DNA of 64,000 bases from Acanthochlamys bracteata (lineage: Eukaryota; Streptophyta; Magnoliopsida; Pandanales; Velloziaceae), in NCBI GenBank assembly GCA_019914995.1, contig CM034137.1, positions 5,979,155-6,043,154 on the forward strand. Reading direction: 5' to 3'. Position 1 is the first letter of the stretch. Each line of letters begins with the position of its first letter. Shown here piece after piece: positions 1 to 12,230 of this stretch. A model generated the notes under the pieces. It was not told the origin of the DNA, made no database searches, and saw only the letters and a list, made by a program, of their open reading frames with translations. The position numbers and the translations under genes are program-made.

Positions 1-2
1 AG

Positions 3-527
3 GGTTCGCAGTTGCCAGACTGTTTGTTACTGATGATGTATGAACCGAAACTATCAATGGAAGTCTCCAAGGAGACATGGGTCTGCAGCACCGATTTCCT
101 CCGGTGGCGGCCGCACCTTAATCATCATCACTTCAACCAAATTCATCCATCCAACGAAAAACCCAAAAAACAAATCGATCAAAACAGCAATTCCAGTATT
201 CAGAAGCAATACAACGAGAATACTGAGAAGGTAATTCCAATATCCGAGGACTCCACATTGCCCACAATCAAGCAGCCAGCAAAACAAACATTGACTGCTC
301 AGCCACCGCCGCCTTCAGGATTGACCATCAAAATGAAGCTGCAGAATGCTGCAGCCGTAGCTCCGCTACCACCGAAGCCGCAACCACAGCAGCCATCTGC
401 AGGCTATGGACCGTTCATGTTAACACGGTGTAAGTCAGAGCCGATGAGATCATCGGCAAGGCTGGCGCCAATTGATGTGTGCTTCTGGAAGAGCCGGCAT
501 CAGCCAATTGGTGCCATCGGATTCTGA
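3..527 (+). CDS. 3' end of a conserved plant protein of unknown function (partial)
   Basis: The open frame runs in from the left edge without a start and ends at TGA 525-527, so this is the last exon or the 3' part of a gene. The visible part (about 174 residues) has a conserved-looking start with CLLLMMYEPKLSMEVSKETW, then a Q/N/P-rich low-complexity middle (about residues 50-130) and a C-terminal block with MLTRCKSEPMRSSARLAP. The CKSEP/SSARL block is one I associate with a small family of plant-specific proteins of unknown role. That is memory, not a search result. Codon use is clean and there is no internal stop. It is followed by a U-rich 3' region and is the only part of the window not explained by mobile elements. 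No enzyme motif or membrane segment is visible, so I assign no function. Confidence 0.7.
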   Translation, partial: GSQLPDCLLLMMYEPKLSMEVSKETWVCSTDFLRWRPHLNHHHFNQIHPSNEKPKKQIDQNSNSSIQKQYNENTEKVIPISEDSTLPTIKQPAKQTLTAQPPPPSGLTIKMKLQNAAAVAPLPPKPQPQQPSAGYGPFMLTRCKSEPMRSSARLAPIDVCFWKSRHQPIGAIGF

Positions 528-1314
528 CAGACCGCTGCAATTCCTTTGGGTACTGGACTGAATCAGCTCGTCAAGAAACTATTTTCGTGTGTGGGATAGC
601 GTAAATAATATCCTTGCTTCTTTTAACCTTTTGTTCTTTTGTTTTTGTTTTTTTTGTTTTTGTTTTTTTTCGTGTTCACTTCGATTTTGTGTTCAAAATG
701 TGGAGGTGTGAAGGGAAGTCAATGTAACAACTAGCTGGAAACTTGGGATTTTTGGTGTGAACGTCGAAGCTTGTTTTGAATGAACTTAGTTTTTTTATAA
801 TTTCCTTGTACTTTTGCTTATGAAAACTGATTTCGTTTGAGCATACAATATTTGTAGGGACTGAAAATTTAAGAGAAAGATGTGATTGAAGAATATAATT
901 TTTCTTATCTCATAATTACAATATATATACAGCATGCGAGAAAGATGAAAAAAAAATTACTATTGATTTTGCGACGCTATAGAATATTTTATTTTAATTA
1001 TGCCACAGAATTATCAACTATAAGAAAACAAATGTGATTTACATTAGTTATGCAATGTGAAGACTAGATTATTTGTTCCTTCAAAATGTTTACAACGACT
1101 GCTCTCTCTTTGCTGGATTTTGCCAAAGCTCGTTTTTCATTTGCTACCTTTAATTTGTTTGACATGATAATGAACGGTACGGAAGGCAGGAACCGTCAAA
1201 TCGAGTGTAGCAGCATTTAAGATGTTCGGACTTGCTAAGCTAAGCTGTTTTGCGTAAAATGTCAGCAGACATCAGGAGCATCCAGTGCTGAAGGTATTGT
1301 TTTTTGGTGATTAA
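528..1314 (+). other. 3' UTR and downstream intergenic DNA
   Basis: This follows the stop codon of the host gene. It contains a T-rich run near 600-670 and AT-rich sequence typical of a plant 3' UTR and terminator region. No ORF, RNA gene or transposon end was recognised. It ends at the TGATTAA duplication of the next element. Confidence 0.4.
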
Positions 1315-2120
1315 TAGTAAAGTTATTCGATCCGGACCGATATGTTCGAATTGATCCAAAAATTATTAATTTGAACGATAAATTAATACAAATTTATAAA
1401 AAAATTATTTATGCGATCGATTTATTTCGATCCAGTTTGATCCGTTTTAACTCGCTTTAATTCAGTCGGTCCGTCCGTCCAAATCAAATCGGGTTAAAAA
1501 ATTTTTAAAAATTAATTAAAAAATTTTAAATTGAGGATATATTTAATATAAAAGTAATTATTAATAATTTTATATTGAAAAATAATATATAGTTTAAATT
1601 TTGTATTTAGATGTAATAATATAAAAATATAATTAATTATATCTTATTTGTAAAAATCGATTATTAGTGATTTCTAAAATTTTATATTGTAAAATATTTA
1701 GACTCAAATATGTATAACTAAAAAAGTTAGTTATATCTTTTTTATGATTTATTTATTTTATAGTTTTATCTTTTTCTAATCTCCTAATTTATTTAAATAT
1801 TTATTATTATAAATTTTAGTTATTATTATTATTATTGGTGGTGGCAATATTTTAATTTTACTGTGATTATTATTACTATTGTTGTTGATAATAATGCCAT
1901 AATAAAAATACTCTAATTTTGTGCTATAATTACTGTTGCTATTATTATTGGTAGTGTCATTGGCTGTAGATTTCTTATTATAATAATAATTATTATTATT
2001 AGTAAAAAATATTTTAATATTATTGATCTGACGGTTCGATCGGTTGATTCGACAGATCAATCTGAGAATCGTGACCCGAACAATTTTCTGGTTCGATCTC
2101 CGATCTTATTTTTACACCTA
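1315..2120. mobile_element. hAT-type non-autonomous element (MITE), copy 1
   Basis: An 806-bp block with GC-richer ends (GATCCGGACC-type motifs at 1330, GTGACCCGAACA near 2070) and an AT-rich core full of AAT/TAT triplets. It is flanked by TGATTAA at 1308-1314 and again at 2121-2127. Its ends start TAG...TAAA in inverted orientation. The core (from about 1500, AAATTAATTAAAAAATTTTA) is collinear with the core of the element at 54216-54998, so the two are the same family. No coding capacity. An 8-bp duplication is the hAT rule; here seven bases match and the eighth differs. Confidence 0.7.
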
Positions 2121-2609
2121 TGATTAACAGCCACAGCAAAATTCAAAAGATTTATCAAAATTAGATCATAGAAAGGGAGGCTTAATAACGACTCCGCACT
2201 CTCAATTGTGACAAATGTAACTACTGAATAGCGTGATACTTAGAAGTTTTTAATGATAAAATTTTTCTTAAAAAAAAATATTTTAAAGTTTTTTAAAAAT
2301 AAAATTAAGATGTAAAACTTTTTATATTTTTTAAAATTTATAAAATTTTTATCAAAAAATGAAAAGTTAGAATGAGAATAAATTATTAAGCTCTTCGTAC
2401 ATCCATTAGAAATAATTTCCTTAAAAATTTCTCTCTTACTAGATAGCTAGAATAATCATGCACCTAACTGTCATTACATAGCACATGGTTCAAATGTTTA
2501 AGTTTCTCTCGTATATAAGGTAAGTCAATCTAATAATTTTACACAACAAATTAGTAATTGATCAATGCCAGATAACGTAAAGATAAGGTGGACAATTAGA
2601 TGCCAATTC
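2121..2609. other. AT-rich spacer between two hAT-type elements
   Basis: Sequence rich in A/T homopolymers with no ORF, RNA gene or transposon terminus that I can recognise. Confidence 0.35.
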
Positions 2610-3088
2610 GTTGGACCCACGGTTGTAAAACTCGACCCGACAATCAATTCGGATTTATGTCCGCCGGGTCATGGATCACCCGCCGACCCGTCACAACTAA
2701 GCAATAAGTCATCATCATTGGCAGTTCCAGCAAGCCCGTGTTAAAAGATGACTGAAAATAAAAACAAAAATCAGACAACTTAACGTTCGTATCAACAACC
2801 CATCCAAATAGTTGGTACACTAAACAGAGAAAGTGCATCTCTGTTTGAGGTGTACCTTCTCTACTGATGAATGTTAAAATAAAGCACGCACAATTGTAGC
2901 TTACTAGAAAGCTTAATTTGGTCAACAAACAGGTTGATGAAGTGATCAAATTGATTTAATCAGAAAATCAGAAATTTGATTGTGAAAGTGATAACTTCCA
3001 AATCAGAAAGCCGAAGCCCAATAGATCAAGTTACTCCATAAAAAAGCTAAAATATTATTTTTTCTTCTCGATGACAATCCTAAGAATC

Positions 3089-3301
3089 TGTTGGCGTAAG
3101 TCAACACATAATTATCTTAGATATATTTTTTAATTATTTTAGATATTTTTTCTTATAATTAGATATCATTTTATATTTAAAATTCTCTTAAAATTAAATT
3201 TCTTTATTTATTTATAATTCTTTTTATTTGTTGTTATAAGGAGTCTATATATATGTATTTATATTGAACTATTGGAATAAGATTGAAAAAGTTTTTCATC
3301 A
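3089..3301 (+). repeat. 5' LTR of copia family 1
   Basis: Begins TGTTGGCG and ends TTTTTCATCA. It carries a TATATATATG box-like stretch near 3248 and joins the tRNA primer site directly. Confidence 0.88.
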
Positions 3302-3312
3302 TGGTATCAGAG
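3302..3312 (+). other. Primer binding site, initiator tRNA-Met type
   Basis: TGGTATCAGAG, complementary to the 3' end of plant initiator tRNA-Met, directly after the LTR. Confidence 0.88.
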
Positions 3313-3831
3313 AAAAAATTCTAGATCTGCCCGCTGTCGTTGTTAAGATAACGACTATTACGGTCAAATTTCGGCGACACAATTCGTTGCGATCGTAGAG
3401 ATACAATTATAACGGTTAGAAATTTCAACCAAAACAAATTCGGTGATTTAACTGGATTAGATTTGCAGAGAAAAATTAACAAACCTGCGCCGCCACCGTG
3501 CTTCTACTACTGCCGCAACCCCCGCTTTCCGCTGCTACTGCCGTGATGGCTTTCCGTTATCGTTGCCGTGATCGCTTTTTCGCTGCCTCTGCCGCGTTCG
3601 CCTAAGACTCACAGCCGCCACCATTGCTGTCGATTGCTCGCCGCTGTCGAACCCAATCGGACCGAACCAACCGAGCCAACCAGACCATCTAGCAGAACCA
3701 GACCATACTGGTTTGAACCGAACCAGTCCCAACCCAACCTAGACCAGACCCGATCCAGACCATAGAACCGATCTCGTTTGCATTGTCTGACCCGACCCGG
3801 CTCAATTGACTAGGCTCGATAGTAAAAAAGA

Positions 3832-6592
3832 ATGAAACAATGTACTTATTGTGGTAAATCTCGCCATAATAGAAATTCTGCTTCAAATTAATTGGATATC
3901 CAAATTGGTGGGAAGAATTGAGAAAAAAAAGAAAGCTCCTTAGAGAAGCACAGGTTGGATCAGATTTTTCAACTTCAGGTAACGAAACATGTGTTTTAAA
4001 TACCATTTTAGATTCTAACAAGAATACGAGATGGATTCTATACTTTAGAGCCACGGATCATATGACATTTGATCCGAAAAATTTTCATACCACGACTACT
4101 TCAGTTAGACATAATGTGACATATGCTAATGGAGACACTTATCAATGAAAGGCACTGGGAAAGTGATGCTGACACCATCTTTATATCTACAGGATTGCTT
4201 GCTTGTTCCTTCTTTATCAAATAACCTATTATTTATTGAACAAATCACTGAACAATTGAATTGTATTATTCTATTGTACCCATATTTTTGTTTACTTAAA
4301 AATATCCAGACACATGAGATTATTGGGCGTGGCACTAAAAGAAGAGGCCTATATTAATTGGATGATATCAGTTTCGGAAGAATTTATAACGTTTGTGGAT
4401 CAGATATTGACAAAAGAAATAAAGTTTGGCTTTGGCATCGACGACTATGTCATGTTTTTTTTGCCTATTTATATTATTTATTACCCTCTTTATTTTTTGG
4501 CCTCAAAGAGTCTAACTTCCAGTGTGAAGCTTACATTCTTGCTAAGAGTCACCGACTGTGTTATTTTTATGTTATGAGTAAACGATCAACTATGTTTGAA
4601 TTAGTACATTCGGATGTTTGGGGACCCTATCCCGTTATGACACTTATTGGTATTATGTGATTTGTAACATTTGTGAATGATTGCATAGACATGACATGAT
4701 TATATACTTTAAAAAATAAAGTGATGTAGTAGATATATTTGTGCAGTTTCATAAGATGGTGCAGACTCAGTTTTCTTTTCTTATTCAAGTCTTTCGCTCT
4801 GATAATGGAGGAGAGTATATTAATACCTCTTTGAGCTCTTATCTTCATCAGTATGGTATTTTATTTATGAAACCTCCTGTCCACACACACACCATAACAA
4901 AATAGAATGGCTGAAAGAAAAAATCGACATATTTTAGATACCGCCCGTGCTTTATTATTTGGAACCCATGTTTCAAAGTTCTATTGAATAGATGCAGTTT
5001 AGTTAGTTAACTACATGTCTTTAAAGTGCTAAATTTTCAGACACTGCTTGAGATTTTATTTACATTTATCACTATACCTTCTGTTCTCTCACTACCACCT
5101 CGAATTTTTGGATATGTTGCATTAGTACATATGCAGAAGACTCAGAGGAACAAATTAGATCAATGTGCTTTGAGATGCGTTTTTCTTGGTTATGGTACTC
5201 AACAGACAGGTTATCATTGTAATCATCCTCCGACATGTCGTACTTTTGTGACTATTGATGTGACATTTCTAGAGTCAGAAATTTACTTTGTCAGATCGAT
5301 ATCACATCCAAATCTTAAGGGAGAGATAAAAGCTACGGAAGATCTGAATTGGCTTAACATTGAACTCAGTACACATAATAAAGAAGATCAGAGACAATGT
5401 GTGAATTATGACTCAGATCTAAAAGAGATTAAAACTACTGAATATGAATTAAAAAAATAGAAGAGGTAGAAGGAGCTAAAGTTGTGGGAGAAATCCCTCA
5501 CTCACATCCTTTAGTACCTCCTCAAACTCTTGAGGATATCCTTTAGGTAAGCACCGAGACTCATAATATTATTGTGAATCTAACAATGTCATCAGGAGTT
5601 ATCAGTTGCCAAATAGAAAAAATCGTGAAAAATCTCTTGAGAAATATTCATTAGAAGTAAAAATCTCTAAATATCTTATTGCTAATCATGTGTCTTCTCA
5701 CAAATTGTCTTCTTCATATGTGACTTTTATTAATCAGATAGTAATTGTGACTGTTCCTTCTAACATCAGAGAAGTCTTAACCGATCCTAAATGGACTAAG
5801 GTTATTAATGATGAGATGAATGTTTTTTAGAAAAATTTGACTTGGAAATAGTGCCACTACCAGAAGAAAAGAAAGTAGTTGGTTGTAAGTGTGTGTACAC
5901 CATCAAACACAAAGCAGATGGAACGATAGAGAGGTATAAGAAAAGTTTAGTGGCCAAGAGATACTCACCGACTTATGAAGTGGATTATCATGAGACATTT
6001 ATTCCAGTTGCAAAAATTAATACCATCAGAGTATTGCTGTCTCTTGCATCAAATTTTGATTGGCCTTTATAGCAGTTTGAAGTAAAGAATTCATTTCTTC
6101 ATGGTGAGTTAGAAGAAAAAGGATATATGCAGCTTCCGCCTAGTTGTGGTGTATAGAAAAAAACTGACTATGTCTGCAGGCTAAAAAAAGTTTTATATGG
6201 GCTGAAATAATCTCCAAAAGCATAGTTTAGTAGATTTAGTCAAACATTGAGTAGATATGATTACCAATAGAGTAATGCTGATCATACATTATTCTTGAAA
6301 AACTAGAATGGTAAGATAACAACACTGATAATCTATATTGATGATATGATTGTTACAGGCAATGATCATGAAGAAATTTTCAGAGATTAAAAACATATCT
6401 ATCTTCTGAATTCGAGATGAAAGAAGTTGGAGAGTTGAAATATTTCTTGCGCAAGTGTCTAGGTCTAAGAAAGGTATTTTTTTATCACAAAAAAAATATG
6501 TCCTTAACTTATTGGCAAAAAATGTCTTGAGTAAAATTTTTCATAACTCACTGAGCAAGTTGGGCATCGGTGATATCTTTGCACCAACTTGA
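3832..6592 (+). pseudogene. copia gag-pol relic (zinc knuckle, PR, IN, RT, RNase H tail)
   Basis: Most of gag is missing. The relic starts with a zinc knuckle whose last Cys is Ser (CTYCGKSRHNRNS, about 3838). The protease motif reads WILYFRATDHMT, so the catalytic DSGA is lost. Integrase follows: the zinc region near 4430-4560 and HSDVWGP near 4608-4620 (the first catalytic Asp). Reverse transcriptase spans about 5750-6450, including a YIDD motif near 6342. The 3' end keeps only a short C-terminal tail (LGIGDIF near 6560). Stops and frameshifts occur throughout, and the RT-to-RNase H part is shortened. It cannot encode active enzymes. Fragment order matches the intact-looking copy at 57311-62671, its closest relative here. 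Confidence 0.85.
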
Positions 6593-6599
6593 GGGGAAG

Positions 6600-6835
6600 T
6601 GTTAGCGTGAGTCAACACATAATTATCTTAGATAATTTTGCTTGATTATCTTAGATATATTTCTTAATTATTTTAGATATCTTTCCTTAGAATTAGATAT
6701 TTTTCTATATTTAGAATTCTCCTAAAATTAGATTTCTTTATTTGTTTAGAACTCTCCTTAGTTGGTATTATAAGAAGTCTATATATATGTACTTGTATTG
6801 AACCACTGGAATAAAGTTGAAAGAGTTTTTCATCA
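6600..6835 (+). repeat. 3' LTR of copia family 1
   Basis: Begins TGTTAGCGTGAGTCAACAC directly after the polypurine tract and ends TTTTTCATCA. It is longer than the 5' LTR because of an internal duplication of the TTATCTTAGATA block. Confidence 0.87.
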
Positions 6836-7785
6836 TCATCAAATAAAAAAAAAAGATCAAAGTAGAGCAATAACTATTAGTGGATCTACAAAGTCGCTAC
6901 CTTTTCCTTTCCGAAAAAATCCACCTTCCTTCAAATGATTCTTCAAAAGACTCGTAAAACACCTGCATCAGAATCCATTCACAGATCAATATATCCCAAA
7001 CCAAACTCAATCCAAACAAATGTTATCGGATCCAAAGCCCAAGTCTTCAGAGAGAAGAAAGCCAACATAACCACCACCAACAACGAGATCACTCTTCGAT
7101 CCATCATCACTCTACTAACAATATCAACCTAAAAATTTGTCGATCAACAATTATTCTCATATCAACCAACGGCAGAGATGAAATCTTCAATCGATAGCGA
7201 CGATTATAGAGTGCATACGACAATGATTGGTGGCTGCTTCTACTCTAATATCATGGCATCGTTCAATGCGGCTATCACCGATGGCATCGACCTTATATAG
7301 CTGTCCGTAGGCGTAGTAGTTGTTCCGTACCATCTCATCGACAAAAAATACCTCGCCGGAGAACGGGAGACGAGGAATCAAAGGAGAAAACCCTGGAGCT
7401 CGACTATAGTAGTGGGGAGACGAGTCAGTGAAGATGACGCTCGAAAAATAAAAACAACATCTCAAAAACCATTTCGCGTCTCAGCTCATAAAAAATGAAT
7501 TAAAGATTTTATCTTTAATTTCAGTGTCCCGGTTAATTCGGACGGACGGGTCACCGAGTCAATCTAGAGCCCAACCAAATCAATTCGGATCGTACCGAGT
7601 CAATTGCGTATCGGATTTTTTTTAGACACGGACTGATTTGGTGTCCAAATCGTCGATTTTCGGATCGACTCGGTCTGGATTTGACATCTATAGTTGGACC
7701 TCCTTACAATGAGCTTCCTAACATGTTCAAGCAAAAAAGATGAAAGGTAGTTTGTCTTAGCTAATAGGCTTGTTTGTAGAAATTA

Positions 7786-8337
7786 CGAATGACAATTCCG
7801 TTTCTTGGATCGAGTTTGGATTGATCAATATAATAACCGGACAAAATTATTCAATTCTAATCTAACCAATTTATTTATATAAAACAAAATTATTATCTCT
7901 AATCCAACCTATTAAATAACCGAATTAAATTCAAATCGACCCATTTAATAACTAAAATTAATAAAATAAAAAATAAAAATACTAAATTTTTAATAATAAT
8001 ATATATATAAATTATTAATTATGATATATCTAAAGAGAAAAATATTAATTTTGGTAGAATTTATAAATTAAGTAAAACTAATTAAATGAGGATAAGTTAA
8101 GAAATATATATACAATTAAATTTGAATTTTATATTATTATTATCTAATTATTAATTAATAGATATTATATAAATAATTATACGGATTAAATGGGTCAATT
8201 CGAGTCAGATCTGAATCTGTTTAAATTTTCAAGTCAGTTTCGGATGGATCCAAAATTTATTCAAATCCAACTAAAGCTTAACCGAACTCGACCATTTCGG
8301 CTCGATTTTGGATCGGGTCAGAAATTACCACCCATAG
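7786..8337. mobile_element. Putative hAT-like MITE with GC-richer ends
   Basis: The left end (AATGACAATTCCGTTTCTTGG) and the reverse complement of the right end (GGTGGTAATTTCTGACCCG) are diverged inverted repeats around an AT-rich core. GTAGAA occurs on both sides (7777-7782 and 8338-8343 regions). It has no coding capacity, and its boundaries are approximate. Confidence 0.5.
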
Positions 8338-8340
8338 TAG

Positions 8341-9548
8341 AATTTTATCTAAATTAGTTTTGCCTTATAGTTTTTTTAAAATTAAATCTAGTCACTATAT
8401 TTGAGAGTACGTTTTAATAAATTTTAATTTTAATTTTTTAGTAAAATATTTTTATAATTTTTTAAAAAATTTAAAGTACAAAAATAATTTACGTCGTAAA
8501 TTCTCGTTACTAGTTATTTTTTAATGTCAAAAATATCAAACTCGTTTAAAAAAAATTTTTAAACCCTTAGTATATTGTGGTAGAGCTTTTTATCAAAAAC
8601 TTGCCGCAGAAAGGAAGTAGAATTGTTAATGATTCTCAAAAGGATCTCTACTTTATTTTGATGTTTTTTATTGTTACTAAATAAATGAAATCTTTTCGCC
8701 CAGGCAAACATAAAAACTTCTACTATAATTTCACAATCTAGGATATTTCAGTGATTTAATAGCTAAAGCTATTTTACAACCTTTTTTAATCAAAGTTATA
8801 CAAACCATTTTCTAAACTTCTTCCAAAGGAAAAAGTTTAATCTAGCTTCGACTTGAAAAACCAACCAAACAAACCTGGATTGAATCAATAGCCGTACATA
8901 GCACATGCATTGTCATGCATGCTGCAATTGCTGAACTAGCTAGTACAATATTAATAGTAATACAAAGGAGTACATGCCGAGATATCATGTATTTGAATTT
9001 GATAGAGGCTTAGCAACTGATGTGGGGACAATATTGTCATGCTGAGTTGCTAACCAGCCATGTTATCCAATAATAATGAGAACATGACAGTCGAGCTATA
9101 ACCGCTATATCTCTGCTGTCATCAAAATAAACATATTGCGTATCTGGATGAATAAATGAATGAGAACTTCAGCTCTATAATTCTATTCTTTTGTTGTTTT
9201 GCAAGAATTTACAAAATGCCAGTTAGCTTTTCTAGCTAGGGCCTTTTCCAAACGCCTCACTGTAATATTATCAATACTTTCCTATGTACTAATCCACAAA
9301 AACCATCTTCCGCACTTTTGAGCTCCCAAAACTAGTGTTCGCCAATTCAAGTTTTTACCTTCCAGAAAATGGCCATTATATGCACACATATAAGTGCGTA
9401 CTACTAACTTTCAAAACGTGCGAACGCATAGACAAATCTAGTGCAAAATTAGGGAGACCATGCAAGTAGTCCTTTAGAATAGTACATCATTTATAATGAG
9501 ATATCTAGTAAAAAGAACAGCCACCAAGCTTTATGATTCGTTTGTCAA
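8341..9548. other. Non-coding spacer before the CACTA domain
   Basis: About 1.2 kb with no long ORF, no RNA gene and no transposon terminus that I can recognise. Base composition is less extreme after 8880 than before it. Confidence 0.35.
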
Positions 9549-9860
9549 ACTACTACAAAAATAGCTTTCACCGACTAAAAAATACCGACTAAAAAAATAA
9601 AGACGGTAAATTTGTCAAATACCGACCGAAAATAATTTAATCAGTAAAAATTTTAAAATTACTGATTGAAAGTATAGTCAGTCGGTAAATCTATCAAATA
9701 TCGACAAAAAATTTTTTAGTCGATAAATTTACCGACTACAATTCTTTTAGTCGGTAAATTTATTGACTAAAATTTTATCATAGCTAATTTTACTGACTGA
9801 ATTTATTTGTAGTCGATAATTTTACCGACGAAAAACAAATTAGTCGGTAAGTTTCGTTCT
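9549..9860. repeat. Left terminus and subterminal repeats of an outer CACTA element (A)
   Basis: The terminus reads CTACTACAAAAATAGC, a degraded form of the plant CACTA end CACTACAAAAA. It is followed by many copies of ACCGACTAAA and its complement TTAGTCGGTAA in both orientations. Such arrays are the binding sites for the transposon-encoded TNPA-type protein. The matching right end is probably the array ending near 51408: both ends share CACCGACTAAAA followed by AGACGG. Confidence 0.75.
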
Positions 9861-10684
9861 TATATTTTTCTTCTTCCTCCATTTTTGTTTTTATTTCCTC
9901 TCCCTTCTGTTTTTGCTTCTTTCCGACAGTGAGCCCGTCCCTTACGCCCCCCCTCACTGGCATGCTCTCACCTCTTTGGCACTGATTTCTTTCTTTCCTA
10001 CCTCCAACATTCTTCTTCTTCTTGCTGATGTTACTCCGGCGAGCCCATCTAAGCCGAATCGAGACCGCCGTAAAAATCCTAGAATTCGCCGGATCCCTCC
10101 GCCGGCAAATCGAGCTATTGGTGGCCATGAAAGTACGCTTGCTTCTCTTATTCTATCCTCACCATCTCTCTCCCTATTTGCTTTTTTTTCTTTAAGTAGT
10201 TTTCGTCTTGTGATTTCGATTTGTTCTTATAAGCTGCTACTCTCCACCGGTGGAGGGTTGTTATTCATCATCTTTATAGAACTCTCCCTAATTGCGGCGC
10301 CGTTGAAACTTTTGAAGTTAGAGCTAAGGGTGAATAGGTAGTAGCAGAAGAGGGATGATGATTATGAGTTAAGTGTTGGAATTGACTAATTACAAGATTG
10401 TTGTTGCATGCATTGGTTGTACTGCTTGTGTTGCACGTGCTACCACGGACTAGCTAAATATGAATGTTGTGCTGAAACAGAATAGCCAGCTCCAAATAAC
10501 AAAAGCATGTTATCCTAGAAGTGCCTAGGCAAATTACAAGCAAACATAAACAATTATTAAGTATGAGCATTGTCTTTGTCTATTCACAGCAAGCCTAATT
10601 CTGCATTTATATGATGTACCTATACTTACATGGCCGTTTGCTGCATTCGGTACCTAATTTTTTGCAGAACTCTTTGATACTATA
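9861..10684. other. Internal sequence of outer CACTA element A
   Basis: A pyrimidine-rich stretch (9861-10130), resembling a 5' UTR, contains an open frame of about 140 residues that is Ser/Leu-rich and has no recognisable domain. The rest is non-coding. The Harbinger insertion follows at 10685. Confidence 0.35.
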
Positions 10685-10730
10685 GGTGTGTTTACCAAGA
10701 AGGTAACTCGAATTGTTTTTTTTAAAGACA
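10685..10730 (+). repeat. Left terminal inverted repeat of the Harbinger element
   Basis: GGTGTGTTTACCAAGAAGG, paired with 28100-28143 in inverted orientation through GTGTTTACC versus ATGTTTACC. Confidence 0.7.
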
Positions 10731-12230
10731 CTTTCACTTTCGACTTACTTCAAGACATAATAAACATAGAAACCACACTTACACGCAATCTAATTTTTTT
10801 ACTAAAAAAATAAAGTTCACGGGAATTGTTCCCGTTCATTTTTCAAAACACTATATTTTGCAGATCTAAAATCCAAATCTGGAACCTCCTCTTCTCTCCA
10901 TCGTTTTCCAAATTTGAGATCCAGATCTGACAAAGTATCTCCCTCTCCCAGTCGATCTATCTCCAATCAAATCTCGTCTCCCTCAAGCCTCCTTTTTCTT
11001 CTTTGTTTCATGGTCGATTCATTTTCGTTTGTATGTTTTTGAAGAAATTTTAACTTTCCAAACCATCAGATTAGCAGGTTGGAAGTTTTGTTTTCTTTTG
11101 CTCTGGTTGTGTGAATGTTTGCTTCAAAACTTTTGTGGTGTGTAGATTGTGAGCGAAGATTTGAGTTGTTGTTTGAAAATGTGTGCTTCAATTAAGTACT
11201 ATGTATGATATTTGAGAGCTTTATGTTTGAGATTGTTAGATCTGTTATTTTGAGTTGATGATTTTTTTTTTAGTTCAGTTTGCAGATCTGTCACAAGCTT
11301 GCAGATCTGATATTTTTTTATAAATTTGTGTAGATTTGTGAAATGTCAAGTTTGATCAACAATTTTTAGTGAGCTTTGGTGAGTATGCACTCAAATATGG
11401 TTGCTTGCTTAGATTTTAAACAAAATGTGTGCTTTCGTTCACATGAACAATAGTATATTCTTTTTTTAAGTCAATCTCTTGCAGTGTTGTCGATGCTTCT
11501 CCATGTTGTTTGTATAATGTGCCTTGATGTTTGTTGAAGTTAGTAAGCTTTTTCTCAAACTTGATTACTGTTTTCATTACAGTAGAAAATACTAGTCTTG
11601 GTTTCTGATTAGTTCTAAACTCATTGATGTATTTAAAAAATTCAAGTGATTATCAATTAGTTGAAGGTTTGTGGATTGCTGCAAATTGAATTTGATACTT
11701 ATTTCTTTTTTCCCTTAAATTTGAGGCATATTTTGCTACATTTCAATAAATGTTTTGTACACGTAGGTTAGTTACTAAATTCAATAGTTGATTGTTCCTT
11801 AAGTTTCTGTTTGAGCTTGTATGCTGGACTAGTTCATGCGGACGACAGCATGTTGTAATGTTGTTTGCCTTGTTCTTTAGAATTTTGGACTTAATTATTT
11901 TTGTTGATTGTATTATGTTTTCTAAAACTTCTGTTGTGTTGCTTTTGTTTCGAATAGATTTCTTCATTGTGCTTGTGACTAGTAAATATTTGTAACTTTC
12001 AATGATTTTGTTTTCTTGGATATGCTACATGCTCATCTCTTCCTTCTCTGTGTTAAAGGTTTAAGCTTTGGTTGCATCTGTTAGATAAGGTTATTTTACG
12101 TGAAGCAACCTTTTAACGTCTACTCTATATACTAGGTACAACTCTAAAGCTAATTCAACACTATCAAATCAAGAGTTTGGATGTTTTACTATGTTTTATT
12201 TTCAATCATTTTACTTGTTTGTAGAAATAG
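10731..12230 (+). other. Harbinger 5' region
   Basis: Non-coding, with a CT-rich stretch near 10880-11000 that could be promoter and 5' UTR, then T-rich intron-like DNA. No convincing ORF before the transposase start. Confidence 0.4.

Larger units (their letters stand above)
3089..6835 (+). mobile_element. Ty1/copia LTR retrotransposon, family 1, decayed full-length copy
   Basis: Two LTRs of 213 and 236 bp, both starting TGTT(G/A)GCGT(A/G)AGTCAACAC and ending TTTTTCATCA, bracket a primer site for initiator tRNA-Met, a gag-pol relic and a polypurine tract (TTGAGGGGAAG, 6589-6599). No matching 5-bp target duplication was found (GAATC on the left, TCATC on the right). The short LTRs with a tRNA-Met site directly next to them are copia traits. 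The same LTR family recurs at 28615-31621 and 53411-53578. It inserted into the hAT-type element 2618-7692. Confidence 0.88.
2618..7692. mobile_element. hAT-type non-autonomous element split by a copia insertion
   Basis: A perfect 8-bp direct repeat GTTGGACC flanks the block (2610-2617 and 7693-7700), the size made by hAT transposases. The left end (CACGGTTGTAAAACTCGACC) and the reverse complement of the right end (TATAGATGTCAAATCCAGACC) are imperfect inverted repeats, of the same type as the element at 54216. Own sequence is 2618-3088 and 6836-7692, and the rest is the copia element 3089-6835. The right arm has short open frames but no recognisable transposase. Confidence 0.75.

Noticed and set aside
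1776..2060. Asn-rich 94-codon ORF
   Set aside because: Product of TAT/AAT triplets in the MITE core.
3535..3765. Overlapping ORFs on both strands near 3535-3765
   Set aside because: Low-complexity leader of the copia element. No gag motifs.
7187..7465. 92-codon minus-strand ORF as a gene
   Set aside because: No recognisable domain and it lies in the arm of a non-coding hAT-type element. Chance opening is likely.
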